The position numbers and the translations under genes are program-made. A stretch of 64,000 nt of DNA from Mucilaginibacter inviolabilis (GTDB lineage Bacteria > Bacteroidota > Bacteroidia > Sphingobacteriales > Sphingobacteriaceae): NCBI RefSeq assembly GCF_011089895.1, contig NZ_JAANAT010000001.1:3100001-3164000 (forward strand), written 5' to 3'. This document shows positions 1 through 8,193 of the stretch, piece after piece; position 1 is the stretch's first letter; every line of letters starts with the position of its first letter. The notes beneath the pieces were generated by a model. The model saw only the letters and a program-made list of their open reading frames with translations. It ran no database searches and was not told where the DNA came from.

Positions 1-1469
1 ATGGCGCCAATCAGTTCTTCGCGCTCGATCTGAAAACGCTGGAGTATAAACCATCGCAAAAGGTAAAATTCCCGGTATTGGATATCACCAAAACGGTAGA
101 TAACTTAAAGGAACGTTTAAAAATCCTGTTGGCCGCAAAAGATAAAGCCGGTGATTTTTACCGCAGCACTTTTTACCAGCTTTTTGCCTACGCCAGTAAC
201 CGCATTCCAGAAATTGCCGATGAGCTTTATAAAATAGATGCTGCTGTTACCGCCGGTTTTGGCTGGGAAATAGGCCCCTTTGAAAAGTGGGATGCCCTTG
301 GCGTTGCCGATACCGTGAAAGCGATGGAAGCTGCAGGCAACAAACCTGCTCAATGGGTTTATGATATGCTGGCCTCCGGTGCTCAAAGCTTTTACAAGAT
401 AGTCGACGGTAACCGTCAGTATTATGATATCGCCTCCAAAACATATAAGGTGATTCCGGGTACCGAGAATTTTATACTGCTGAACAATATCCGTGAAGCC
501 AATACCATCTGGAAAAATACGGGCACTACCATTACCGATATCGGCGATGGTATCATCAACCTGGAGTTCCACACCAAGATGAACACCATTGGCGGCGATG
601 TGATAGAGGGCATCAACAAAGCTATTACCCTGGCCGAGAAAAGCTATAAAGGCCTGGTGATCTCGAACGAAGGCGCCAACTTTAGCGCTGGTGCCAACGT
701 GGGTATGATATTTATGATGGCCGTAGAGCAGGAATTTGACGAGCTCAACATGGTGATTAAAGCTTTCCAAACGGCCATGATGCGCATCCGGTATTCATCC
801 ATTCCGGTGGTGGCGGCTCCGCATCAGATGGCCCTGGGTGGCGGCTGTGAGCTTTGCCTGCATGCCGACAAGGTAGTTGCCCATGCCGAACTATACATGG
901 GCTTGGTAGAATTTGGCGTAGGCCTGATCCCCGGTGGCGGAGGTACCAAAGAATTCGCCTTGCGCCTGTCGGACGAGCTTCAGGATGGCGATATCGAACT
1001 CAACAACTTCCGCGACCGCTTCCTCACCATCGGTCAGGCTAAAGTATCTACCTCGGCGTATGAAGCATTTGAACATGGCTATCTGAAAAAAGGCCGCGAT
1101 GTGGTAGTAGTATCACAAAACCGTCTGCTGGCCGAAGCCAAACAGCATTGTCTGCAACTGGCCAATGAGGGCTATGTACAACCTGTTCAGCGTACTGACA
1201 TCAGGGTACTGGGCAAACAGGCTTTGGGCCTGGGTTATGTAGGCGCCAACACCATGTACAGCGGCAATTACATCAGCGAGCATGACGTAAAGATTTCGCA
1301 AAAATTAGCCTACGTACTGGCTGGCGGCGATCTGTCGCAACCCTCATTGGTGAGCGAAGAATATTTGCTGGGCCTGGAGCGGGAAGCCTTTGTTTCCCTC
1401 TGCACCGAGCGCAAAACGCTGGAACGTATCCAGTCGATCATAACAGGAGGTAAAGTGTTAAGGAACTGA
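1..1469 (+). CDS. 3-hydroxyacyl-CoA dehydrogenase / enoyl-CoA hydratase (FadN-type), C-terminal part
   Basis: The gene runs off the left edge; the open frame is already coding at base 3 and no real start is visible. About 488 residues remain. The first ~120 hold the end of a 3-hydroxyacyl-CoA dehydrogenase C-terminal domain (KIDAAVTAGFGWEIGPFEKW). From about residue 160 there is a crotonase domain with oxyanion-hole segments SNEGANFSAGAN and the glycine-rich ALGGGCE, and later GLIPGGGGT. The order dehydrogenase first, hydratase second is that of Bacillus FadN rather than E. coli FadB. It should catalyse the hydration and NAD-dependent oxidation steps of beta-oxidation. The thiolase for the next step lies 121 bp downstream on the same strand. 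Confidence 0.9.
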   Translation, partial: GANQFFALDLKTLEYKPSQKVKFPVLDITKTVDNLKERLKILLAAKDKAGDFYRSTFYQLFAYASNRIPEIADELYKIDAAVTAGFGWEIGPFEKWDALGVADTVKAMEAAGNKPAQWVYDMLASGAQSFYKIVDGNRQYYDIASKTYKVIPGTENFILLNNIREANTIWKNTGTTITDIGDGIINLEFHTKMNTIGGDVIEGINKAITLAEKSYKGLVISNEGANFSAGANVGMIFMMAVEQEFDELNMVIKAFQTAMMRIRYSSIPVVAAPHQMALGGGCELCLHADKVVAHAELYMGLVEFGVGLIPGGGGTKEFALRLSDELQDGDIELNNFRDRFLTIGQAKVSTSAYEAFEHGYLKKGRDVVVVSQNRLLAEAKQHCLQLANEGYVQPVQRTDIRVLGKQALGLGYVGANTMYSGNYISEHDVKISQKLAYVLAGGDLSQPSLVSEEYLLGLEREAFVSLCTERKTLERIQSIITGGKVLRN

Positions 1470-1470
1470 G

Positions 1471-1583
1471 CCCCACCCAAACCCTCCCCTAAAGGGAGAG
1501 GGCTTAAAAAAAACAGGGTTTAGAAATAGATAATTTAAAAAAAACAAAAAGTCTCCCCCTTCAGGGGGAGATTTAGAGGGGGC
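1471..1583. repeat. C/G-rich intergenic hairpin repeat (family H)
   Basis: The stretch between the FadN-like gene and the thiolase gene holds two C-run/G-run hairpins. The second is a perfect 9-bp stem (1552-1560 with 1563-1571) around a 2-nt loop. A related C-run/G-run hairpin is found at 34031-34058 downstream of the PurF-like gene, so this is a dispersed repeat. It may act as a transcript-end or mRNA-stabilising structure between the two genes. Confidence 0.7.
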
Positions 1584-1590
1584 TAAAAAT

Positions 1591-2766
1591 ATGGACGCAT
1601 ACATAGTGGCTGCAAGCCGCAGCGCAGTTGGAAAAGCAACCCGGGGAGGCTTCAGGTTTACCCGGCCGGATACTCTTGCCGCAGATGTGATTAAACATCT
1701 CATGGCATCGGTACCTAATGTGGATAAGGAACAAATAGAGGACGTGATTGTGGGGAATGCTACGCCCGAGGCCGAGCAAGGCTTGAACGTGGGCAGACTG
1801 ATATCGCTCATGGCGCTGGATACTGATAAAGTACCCGGCATGACCGTAAACCGTTATTGCGCATCGGGACTGGAAACCATTGCCATTGCATCGGCCAAGG
1901 TACATAGCGGCATTGCCGATTGTATCATTGCCGGCGGTGTAGAGAGCATGAGTCTGCTGCCTATGGGCGGCTGGCGTGTGGTGCCTAATGCCGATATAGC
2001 CCTGGCTCATCCCGACTATTACTGGGGTATGGGTTTAACCGCCGAAGCCGTAGCCAAAGAGTATAAAGTTGGCCGCGAAGAGCAGGACCAGTTTGCTTAT
2101 AACTCGCACCAGAAAGCCATAAACGCTATTAAAGAAGGAAAATTTAAAGACGAGATAGTAGCCGTAAATGTGACCGAAACTTATGTGGACGAGACCGGCA
2201 AAAAGAAAAACCGCGACTTTAAAGTAGATACCGACGAAGGCCCGCGTGCCGATACTTCCCTGGAAGCATTGGCCAAGCTAAAACCGGTATTTGACGCCAA
2301 AGGTGTGGTAACCGCAGGCAACTCATCCCAAACAAGTGATGGAGCAGCCTTTGTTATGGTAGTAAGTGAACGCTTTTTAAAAGTTAATAACTTAAAACCT
2401 ATAGCCCGGTTGGTAAACTATGCCGTTGCTGGTGTACCGCCACGCATTATGGGTATCGGGCCGCTGGTGGCCATTCCTAAAGCTTTGAAACAGGCAGGCA
2501 TGAAACAGCAAGACATCGACCTGATCGAACTTAACGAAGCCTTTGCATCACAGTCCCTGGCGGTTATTAAAGGTTTGGATCTGGATATCGATCGCATCAA
2601 CGTTAATGGTGGAGCCATTGCCCTGGGTCACCCGCTGGGTTGTACCGGTGCCAAACTATCCGTACAGCTTTTTAACGAATTGAAACGCAGAGACAAAAAA
2701 TACGGTATGGTGACCATGTGCGTAGGCACCGGACAAGGCGCAGCGGGCATTTTTGAATTATTATAG
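1591..2766 (+). CDS. fadA: acetyl-CoA C-acyltransferase (thiolase)
   Basis: A 391-residue thiolase of normal length. The acylated nucleophile is Cys90 in NRYCASG, the catalytic His347 lies in GHPLG, and the second cysteine Cys377 lies in MCVGTGQG. The protein starts MDAYIVAASRSAVGK, typical for degradative thiolases. It should cleave 3-ketoacyl-CoA to acetyl-CoA and a shortened acyl-CoA, completing the cycle with the FadN-type enzyme just upstream. The ATG at 1591 lies at the family's usual N-terminus. FadA is inferred from context; biosynthetic acetoacetyl-CoA thiolases look similar. Confidence 0.92.
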   Translation: MDAYIVAASRSAVGKATRGGFRFTRPDTLAADVIKHLMASVPNVDKEQIEDVIVGNATPEAEQGLNVGRLISLMALDTDKVPGMTVNRYCASGLETIAIASAKVHSGIADCIIAGGVESMSLLPMGGWRVVPNADIALAHPDYYWGMGLTAEAVAKEYKVGREEQDQFAYNSHQKAINAIKEGKFKDEIVAVNVTETYVDETGKKKNRDFKVDTDEGPRADTSLEALAKLKPVFDAKGVVTAGNSSQTSDGAAFVMVVSERFLKVNNLKPIARLVNYAVAGVPPRIMGIGPLVAIPKALKQAGMKQQDIDLIELNEAFASQSLAVIKGLDLDIDRINVNGGAIALGHPLGCTGAKLSVQLFNELKRRDKKYGMVTMCVGTGQGAAGIFELL

Positions 2767-2773
2767 TTTTAGG

Positions 2774-2916
2774 TAGTATCAAGTAGCTAGTATCAAGTAT
2801 CAAGACTTTGGAATACTTTATACATTACGCAGGTGTCTTGATACAAGCTACTTACTAAATAAAACCCAATATACAAGACTAGTGTCTTGATACTTGATAC
2901 TAACTACTTGATACTA
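2774..2916. repeat. long inverted repeat, word family A (ATCAAGTA), copy 1
   Basis: The arms at 2774-2806 and 2884-2916 are 33 nt each and complementary except at one position, where the RNA could form a wobble pair. Each arm is built of near-tandem copies of the word AGTATCAAG. The element fills almost the whole gap between thiolase and acyl-CoA synthetase. Copies 2 and 3 are at 4737-4907 and 24629-24710. Confidence 0.85.
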
Positions 2917-2921
2917 AAAAA

Positions 2922-4733
2922 ATGGAAAAAGTGGCAAGATTGTTTGATTGCATGGAGATTCAGGCCCGGGAGCCCCGGACCGATCTGTTAAATGCCAAGG
3001 AGAATGGTTTATGGCGAGCCTACAGCACACAGGAAACGCATACCCTCATCTACCAGTTAGCCATAGCCCTGTTAGATATGGGTGTTTCGGGCGGTGATGG
3101 CACTACCGAAAGTCGTGATAAAATTGGTCTCATCAGCAATGGTCGGCCCGAATGGCTTATTACCGATCTGGCCGTACAGCAAACCGGCGCTATCCTGGTA
3201 CCTTTGTATCCCAACAGCAACCCGAAGGAACTGGAACAGATCCTGAATGAAGCCGAGGTAAAATACCTGTTCATCAGCAACCAGGAGCTATATGATAAAG
3301 TAAACGCCGTATGCGCCAATATCCCATCACTAAAGGCTATTTACACTTTTGATCACCTGGATAATTGCCCCAACTGGACGGTGTTACTAAAACCACTGCC
3401 AGAGGATTACCGCGACAGATTATCGGCAATCAGCAAAACCATTAGCGAGGATGACGTAGCAACTATTATTTACACATCGGGGACTACAGGCCGCCCTAAA
3501 GGAGTGATGCTTACCCATAAAAACATTGTAAGTAATGTGGTATCATCCGGCGAAGTGCTTAACCAGATTCCGATTGAACAGAAACAGGCGCTGAGCTTTC
3601 TGCCACTTAATCACATTTTCGAAAAAATGTGTACTTATATCTACCTCTTTTATGGTTTCTCCATTTCCTATGCCGAAAGCATGGATACCATTGGCGCTAA
3701 CATGAAAGAGACCAAACCTTATATTTTCACCGCCGTACCCCGTCTGCTCGAAAAAGTATTCGAGAAGATTATGGCAGCCGGGCAGCAGCTCACCGGTATC
3801 AAAAAGAAGATCTTTTTATGGTCGATAAAGGTGGCTGAAGAATTCGAGATCGAAAATCAAAGTCTTTGGTATAAAATTAAACGGGCCATTGCCGATAAGC
3901 TGGTGTACAGCAAATGGCGCGAAGCCGTAGGCGGTAATGTAAAGGCTATCGTTATCGGTAGCTCTGCCTGCCCCATCAAGCTCGAAAAAATATTTACTGC
4001 CGCCGGCATGGTAGTGATGGAGGGTTACGGCCTTACAGAAACATCGCCGGTAATTGCGGTTAACTGCTATAATACCGGCCGCAAATTCGGCACCGTAGGC
4101 AAGCTGATCAGCGGTGTACAGGTTAAAATTGCCGAGGATGGCGAAATACTTTGCAAAGGGCCCAACATTACCGTGGGCTATTACAAAAACCCCGAAATGA
4201 CCGCCGAGGTAATTAAAGACGGCTGGTTTAGCACCGGCGATATTGGCGAGCTGGACAAAGATGGTTTTCTGAAAATAACCGATCGTAAAAAGGAGATCTT
4301 CAAAACATCGGGTGGTAAATACGTGGCCCCGATGCCTATTGAAAATAAGATGAAAGAGAATCATTTTATTGAACAAATGATGGTGGTTGGCCCCGAACGG
4401 AAATTCACCGCGGCGCTCATCGTACCTTCGTACACCAACCTGGAACCCTGGTGCGCCAAAAACGACATCTCTTTTACATCGCACCAGGAACTCATCAGGG
4501 ATCCACGGGTTATTGAACTTTACAAATCTATAGTTGATGGCTTTAACCCCGAGTTTAACCATGTAGAGCAGGTAAAAAAAGTGACTTTACTACCCGAAGA
4601 ATGGTCGATTGAAAGTGGCGAGCTTACCCCTACCGGCAAAATGAAACGAAAAGTGATCATGGAAAAATATAAAACCGAAATTGACAGGATCTATTCCGGC
4701 GAAGAGCATGAAAACCCATCGCTGGTGCATTGA
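2922..4733 (+). CDS. fadD: long-chain fatty acid-CoA ligase (AMP-forming)
   Basis: A 603-residue AMP-binding (ANL superfamily) enzyme. The phosphate-binding loop YTSGTTGRPKG is at residues 184-194, the EGYGLTETSP motif is near 367-376, and STGDIGELDKDG followed by DRKKE marks the hinge to the C-terminal subdomain. The C-terminus has the conserved lysine context (LTPTGKMKRK). It should activate free long-chain fatty acids to acyl-CoA at the inner membrane face and so feed the surrounding beta-oxidation enzymes. Length fits the 590-610 aa bacterial long-chain group. Repeat elements flank it on both sides, so it may have its own transcript ends. Confidence 0.92.
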   Translation: MEKVARLFDCMEIQAREPRTDLLNAKENGLWRAYSTQETHTLIYQLAIALLDMGVSGGDGTTESRDKIGLISNGRPEWLITDLAVQQTGAILVPLYPNSNPKELEQILNEAEVKYLFISNQELYDKVNAVCANIPSLKAIYTFDHLDNCPNWTVLLKPLPEDYRDRLSAISKTISEDDVATIIYTSGTTGRPKGVMLTHKNIVSNVVSSGEVLNQIPIEQKQALSFLPLNHIFEKMCTYIYLFYGFSISYAESMDTIGANMKETKPYIFTAVPRLLEKVFEKIMAAGQQLTGIKKKIFLWSIKVAEEFEIENQSLWYKIKRAIADKLVYSKWREAVGGNVKAIVIGSSACPIKLEKIFTAAGMVVMEGYGLTETSPVIAVNCYNTGRKFGTVGKLISGVQVKIAEDGEILCKGPNITVGYYKNPEMTAEVIKDGWFSTGDIGELDKDGFLKITDRKKEIFKTSGGKYVAPMPIENKMKENHFIEQMMVVGPERKFTAALIVPSYTNLEPWCAKNDISFTSHQELIRDPRVIELYKSIVDGFNPEFNHVEQVKKVTLLPEEWSIESGELTPTGKMKRKVIMEKYKTEIDRIYSGEEHENPSLVH

Positions 4734-4736
4734 TTT

Positions 4737-4907
4737 TAGTATCAAGTAGCTAGTATCAAGTATCACGACACTTTCCATATAAAATATTTAAATTCTTGAT
4801 ATCAATACTTGATACTAAAGCTATTCAGAGACTTACGAAGTTTTAAAAACTTCGTAAGTCTTCAATTACACAAATATCTTGATACTTGATACTAACTACT
4901 TGATACC
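4737..4907. repeat. long inverted repeat, word family A (ATCAAGTA), copy 2
   Basis: The left arm 4737-4769 and right arm 4876-4907 match those of the 2774-2916 element with a few changes. The loop region contains a different palindrome (4831-4859) that recurs at 5741-5769, so one repeat family is nested inside another. The element starts just after the fadD stop codon and ends 7 bp before the next ATG. Confidence 0.85.
4831..4859. repeat. 29-nt palindrome (family G), copy 1
   Basis: ACTTACGAAG and CTTCGTAAGT flank a TTTTAAAAA centre, giving a near-perfect self-complementary 29-mer. The same 29 bases occur at 5741-5769, again in the middle of a longer inverted repeat of another family. Confidence 0.85.
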
Positions 4908-4914
4908 TTAAAAC

Positions 4915-5685
4915 ATGACAACATTCCAATTAACGATAAACAACGGCCTGGCGATCTTAACATTGGATCGGGGCCGGTCAAATGCTATTAACCATCAGAT
5001 GGTTAAAGAGCTGATAACCGCGGTACAAACACTAGAAAACGATACCAGTGTAGGCGGACTCATCATTACCGGCAAACCGGGATTCTTTTCATCGGGTATC
5101 GATCTGATTGAAGCTTATGACTATAATGAAGATCAAAGTCGCGCTTTGTGGACCGATTTCCTGTCGCTCCAACGGTCGCTGGTGGCTTTTAAGAAACCTA
5201 TGGTAGCGGCGATAAGCGGCCATAGTCCGGCAGGGGGCTGCGTACTGGCCATTTGCTGCGATTACCGCATAATAGCCGAAGGCGCTTTTATTATCGGCTT
5301 AAATGAGATCCCGGTAGGCATTATTGTACCCGATAGCGTGGCTACCCTATACTCCTTTTGGCTGGGGCAGCGCAGGGCTTATCAATACCTGATGGAAGGC
5401 AAACTTCTGAAGGTAAATGAAGCGCTGGAAGTTGGTTTGGTAGATGAAGTAAGCGCCCCCGAAAGCCTGTTGACCACTGCCGAAAGAAAGATCAGAACTT
5501 ACATGCAGCTTAATCCGGTTACCTGGAGCCAAAGCAAGCTAAACCTGCGTCACGAGCTCCTAACCAAGCTCAGCGCCGACCAAAGCACAGCCCTAAACCA
5601 CATGCTGGCCCAATGGTGGGCACCCGAGGTACGCAAAGGTCTGCAGATGTTAATCCAGAATTTAAAATCAAAAAGTACAGCTTAA
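4915..5685 (+). CDS. enoyl-CoA hydratase/isomerase family protein
   Basis: A 256-residue single-domain crotonase. The CoA/oxyanion-hole segments are visible: GFFSSGIDL (around residue 59) and ISGHSPAGGCVLA (around 100), followed by FIIGLNEIPVGI where family members carry a catalytic Glu. The 3' third (residues 190-256) is the usual trimerisation region. It sits in the beta-oxidation cluster and may act as an auxiliary hydratase or delta3-delta2 enoyl-CoA isomerase for unsaturated acids. The second role would fit the dienoyl-CoA-reductase-like neighbour, but substrate cannot be told from sequence. Confidence 0.85.
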   Translation: MTTFQLTINNGLAILTLDRGRSNAINHQMVKELITAVQTLENDTSVGGLIITGKPGFFSSGIDLIEAYDYNEDQSRALWTDFLSLQRSLVAFKKPMVAAISGHSPAGGCVLAICCDYRIIAEGAFIIGLNEIPVGIIVPDSVATLYSFWLGQRRAYQYLMEGKLLKVNEALEVGLVDEVSAPESLLTTAERKIRTYMQLNPVTWSQSKLNLRHELLTKLSADQSTALNHMLAQWWAPEVRKGLQMLIQNLKSKSTA

Positions 5686-5688
5686 AAA

Positions 5689-5843
5689 AGAATCAAGAGA
5701 TAAGAGTCAAGAATCAAGAAGATACTTACACCATAATCAAACTTACGAAGTTTTAAAAACTTCGTAAGTTTCTAATCGATCTAAAAACACGGAGTTTGAA
5801 AGATGTTTTTGTCTTAATTCTTAACTCTCGATTCTTGCCTCTC
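5689..5843. repeat. long inverted repeat, word family B (GAATCAAGAG), copy 1
   Basis: The left arm (5689-5718) repeats AGAATCAAGA/AGAGTCAAGA words. The right arm (5812-5843) is their reverse complement with some mismatches. The loop contains the family G palindrome. Other family B copies lie at 14475-14575 and 45733-45846, with a degenerate one at 50700-50823. Confidence 0.8.
5741..5769. repeat. 29-nt palindrome (family G), copy 2
   Basis: Identical over 29 bases to 4831-4859. Here it is nested in a family B inverted repeat, whereas copy 1 is nested in family A, so the palindrome moves or is acquired independently of its host repeat. Confidence 0.85.
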
Positions 5844-5856
5844 AAAAACAAAAAAC

Positions 5857-6741
5857 ATGAGCAATAGCACAGCAGTAACTACAGGTATGTTAAGGGACGA
5901 TGCCCTGAAAGGAAAAACCATTATTGTAACCGGCGGCGGTACAGGCTTGGGTAAAGCCATGGGTACTTACTTTTTAAAACTGGGTGCCAATTTGGTGATC
6001 ACGAGTCGTAAGTTGGAGGTACTGCAAAAAACCGCGGCCGAGATGGAGACCGAAACAGGTGGTAAAGTGTTAGCTATTGCCTGCGATGTACGTAATTATG
6101 ATGACGTGCAAAAGATGCTAGAACAAAGCATAACCACGTTTGGCCGGGTTGATGCTTTGTTGAACAACGCGGCGGGCAATTTTATTTCGCCTACAGAACG
6201 CCTTTCGGCCAATGCTTTTTCGGCCGTTATTGATATTGTGTTGAAAGGCTCTGCCAATTGTTCGCTGGCTTTGGGCAAATACTGGATAGCCGAAAAAATT
6301 GCTGGTAGCATCCTCAACATTATCACCACCTATGCCTTCACGGGTTCGGCTTACGTAGTACCATCGGCTTGTGCAAAAGGCGGCGTACTGGCTATGACCC
6401 GTTCACTGGCGGTGGAATGGGGCCATCACGGTATCCGTACCAACGCTATAGCACCGGGCCCCTTCCCTACCAAAGGTGCATGGGAGCGTTTATTGCCCGG
6501 CGATATGGCGCAAAAGTTTGATTTTAAAAACCGCGTACCGCTGAAACGCGTTGGCGAGCATCAGGAACTGGCCAACCTGGCAGCATTCCTCGTATCTGAT
6601 TTCTCGGGCTATATCAATGGGGAGGTAATCACTATAGACGGCGGCGAATGGCTGCAAGGCGCAGGCCAGTTCAGCGGTCTGGAAATAATACCCGACCAAA
6701 TGTGGGACAGCATTGAACAGGCAACCCGCAAAGCGCAGTAG
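5857..6741 (+). CDS. SDR oxidoreductase, 2,4-dienoyl-CoA reductase-like
   Basis: A 294-residue short-chain dehydrogenase. The cofactor motif TGGGTGLG is at residues 25-32 and NNAAGNFISPTE follows the fourth strand. That NAAGNF segment and the downstream ITDxV-like helix resemble mitochondrial and peroxisomal 2,4-dienoyl-CoA reductases. The classical YxxxK motif reads SACAK: the lysine is kept but the tyrosine position is serine, as is usual in the dienoyl-CoA reductase branch. It likely uses NADPH to reduce 2,4-dienoyl-CoA from unsaturated fatty acids. Last gene of the beta-oxidation cluster; the next gene is convergent. Confidence 0.85.
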   Translation: MSNSTAVTTGMLRDDALKGKTIIVTGGGTGLGKAMGTYFLKLGANLVITSRKLEVLQKTAAEMETETGGKVLAIACDVRNYDDVQKMLEQSITTFGRVDALLNNAAGNFISPTERLSANAFSAVIDIVLKGSANCSLALGKYWIAEKIAGSILNIITTYAFTGSAYVVPSACAKGGVLAMTRSLAVEWGHHGIRTNAIAPGPFPTKGAWERLLPGDMAQKFDFKNRVPLKRVGEHQELANLAAFLVSDFSGYINGEVITIDGGEWLQGAGQFSGLEIIPDQMWDSIEQATRKAQ

Positions 6742-6772
6742 GTTTTAAACTCTAAAAACTAAGTTCTAAATT

Positions 6773-7192
6773 CTAAAAAATCAGGATGTTATTTAACATT
6801 TCATTGGCAACATTTTTTAAGGTAAATGCATTGAAAGTCAGAGTAATCACATAAAATAAAAAAAAGCCTAAAGGCGCATAATATTCACCATCTTTTATTA
6901 AACTAATCGAAATTACAGTTAGTATAATGATGGGTGCTATCAGACTCCGATAATAACTAAAGGTTACAGAGGTTAAATTATCTTGTAAATTAACGTCAAA
7001 TTTCCCTCCATCCAATCGTCTCATAGCTTCAAAATTCCACATCAGTTTCCAGGGGCTTTCATCAAATTTCACACTATTATTAGTTATGTTAAGAACCCTG
7101 TATTTGTTTTGGTCTAACTCTACCTTTATCCTGTCAATTATAATTTCCGGGGCAAGACTAGTTGTTTGTGAAATTTTAAACTTTAATTTCAT
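6773..7192 (-). CDS. hypothetical protein with C-terminal membrane segments
   Basis: 139 residues; family not recognised. The N-terminal ~85 residues are polar and could form a small soluble domain. Residues ~86-130 contain two hydrophobic stretches (LIAPIIILTVISISLI and APLGFFLFYVITLTF) split by a short charged loop, consistent with a helical hairpin in the inner membrane. AT-rich compared with the flanking beta-oxidation genes. It converges on the SDR gene, with 31 bp between the stops. Confidence 0.6.
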   Translation of the reverse strand: MKLKFKISQTTSLAPEIIIDRIKVELDQNKYRVLNITNNSVKFDESPWKLMWNFEAMRRLDGGKFDVNLQDNLTSVTFSYYRSLIAPIIILTVISISLIKDGEYYAPLGFFLFYVITLTFNAFTLKNVANEMLNNILIF

Positions 7193-7267
7193 ATAGATAA
7201 GATTCTTGGTAAAGTTACAAAATCATATTTTTTCAGGACCTCCATCTATGGGATAAGGACCGACCCC

Positions 7268-7975
7268 TCACTTCAAATCATCAATCCCCATCTGCGGCTG
7301 GTAACCCGAACTAAACGCGTTAACAACAGACTTAGGTGTTAACACCGTAACCTTTGTTGCAGGCAGCGGAGTCTCCGCCTCATACCCGAAGGGTGTCCAG
7401 CGCCAAATCACTTTATTGGCAAAAAGATAAGGGTTTCCGTCGATTTCAATAAATACACCCTTCGGCAAATCCTTAATAAAGCCTTCAAATGTTATTTTCC
7501 TGCCATCCTTACCAATCCGTTCCTGGTGTATAATCTCGTCTATTTCTCCGATATGTACTTTTGCATCAAATCCATACTCGGGGTTACCTTTGAGCCAGGC
7601 AGTTTTAAAACGGTTGGCATCATCCCTGCGGCATTCAAAACATGGCCTGTGACCAGCTGAAAATGCTGTAGCTTCATCAAAAAAGAACAATTCGGTGTAC
7701 AAATTAGGCGCCATTACCTGCCGGTGCCTGCCTTTAAATTCCAGCACACAGATCAGCCAGGCCTTCAACTTAAAAGGGCGCAATATGGTTTTAGTATCGC
7801 CATGCAGCTGCCCGCGATTGCCTAACCAGGCCCCCCGGGCGCTCGTTTTAATGATATTTCCCTGCGGGTCGACACGATTTTGTAACATAGCGTATTTCTT
7901 AATAGCAGTTAGTATAGCTATCGGGTTATCCGAATTTACGATATACCCTTTGTTATCCCGAAACAAATTACTCAT
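7268..7975 (-). CDS. conserved hypothetical protein with an HRPCFECRR motif
   Basis: 235 residues, soluble, no signal peptide; not assigned to a named family. The notable feature is SAGHRPCFECRRDDAN around residue 110, a CxxC followed by two arginines that resembles the zinc-binding motif in the N-terminal domain of Ada-type proteins (general knowledge; the rest does not obviously match). Residues 35-95 are rich in basic and aromatic residues. It stands alone between a membrane protein and the lat gene, so context gives no function. Confidence 0.6.
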   Translation of the reverse strand: MSNLFRDNKGYIVNSDNPIAILTAIKKYAMLQNRVDPQGNIIKTSARGAWLGNRGQLHGDTKTILRPFKLKAWLICVLEFKGRHRQVMAPNLYTELFFFDEATAFSAGHRPCFECRRDDANRFKTAWLKGNPEYGFDAKVHIGEIDEIIHQERIGKDGRKITFEGFIKDLPKGVFIEIDGNPYLFANKVIWRWTPFGYEAETPLPATKVTVLTPKSVVNAFSSGYQPQMGIDDLK

Positions 7976-8084
7976 TATTTTCCAAGCATCTGGAGAATAT
8001 CATTGTCGGATTTTGCGCATTATTTGGAGGCCCGGATAACAAAACGTGGTAGTCATCTCACTATACTACTTTTGGCTTTGGTAC

Positions 8085-8119
8085 AAAAAGTAACTTTAAA
8101 CAATTTAAAGTTACTTTTT
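8085..8119. terminator. perfect 16-bp hairpin between divergent genes
   Basis: Bases 8085-8100 pair perfectly with 8104-8119 around a 3-nt CAA loop. The stem ends in A-run/T-run, so it could terminate transcription from either side, although the flanking genes are divergent. A smaller 6-bp hairpin (8140-8145 with 8155-8160) follows just before the lat promoter box. Together they may insulate or regulate lat. Confidence 0.55.
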
Positions 8120-8169
8120 CGTCAATCGGTTCAAAAACCGCCTAATTTTTATTTTTAGGCACATTTTAG

Positions 8170-8177
8170 TAAATTTG
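8170..8177 (+). promoter_or_regulatory. TAnnTTTG -7 box upstream of lat
   Basis: TAAATTTG matches the Bacteroidota -7 consensus TAnnTTTG and lies 16 nt before the lat ATG. No clear TTTG -33 element is seen. Confidence 0.5.
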
Positions 8178-8193
8178 TATAAACCAAATTTAT

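Noticed and set aside
117..770. 217-aa open frame on the minus strand
   Set aside because: Fully antisense to the FadN-type gene, low-complexity codon shadow, no recognisable protein features.
1458..1841. minus-strand frame across the repeat before the thiolase
   Set aside because: Spans a C/G-run repeat and the thiolase 5' end; a shadow.
3816..4562. 248-aa open frame on the minus strand
   Set aside because: Antisense to the acyl-CoA synthetase gene, whose plus-strand motifs are intact.
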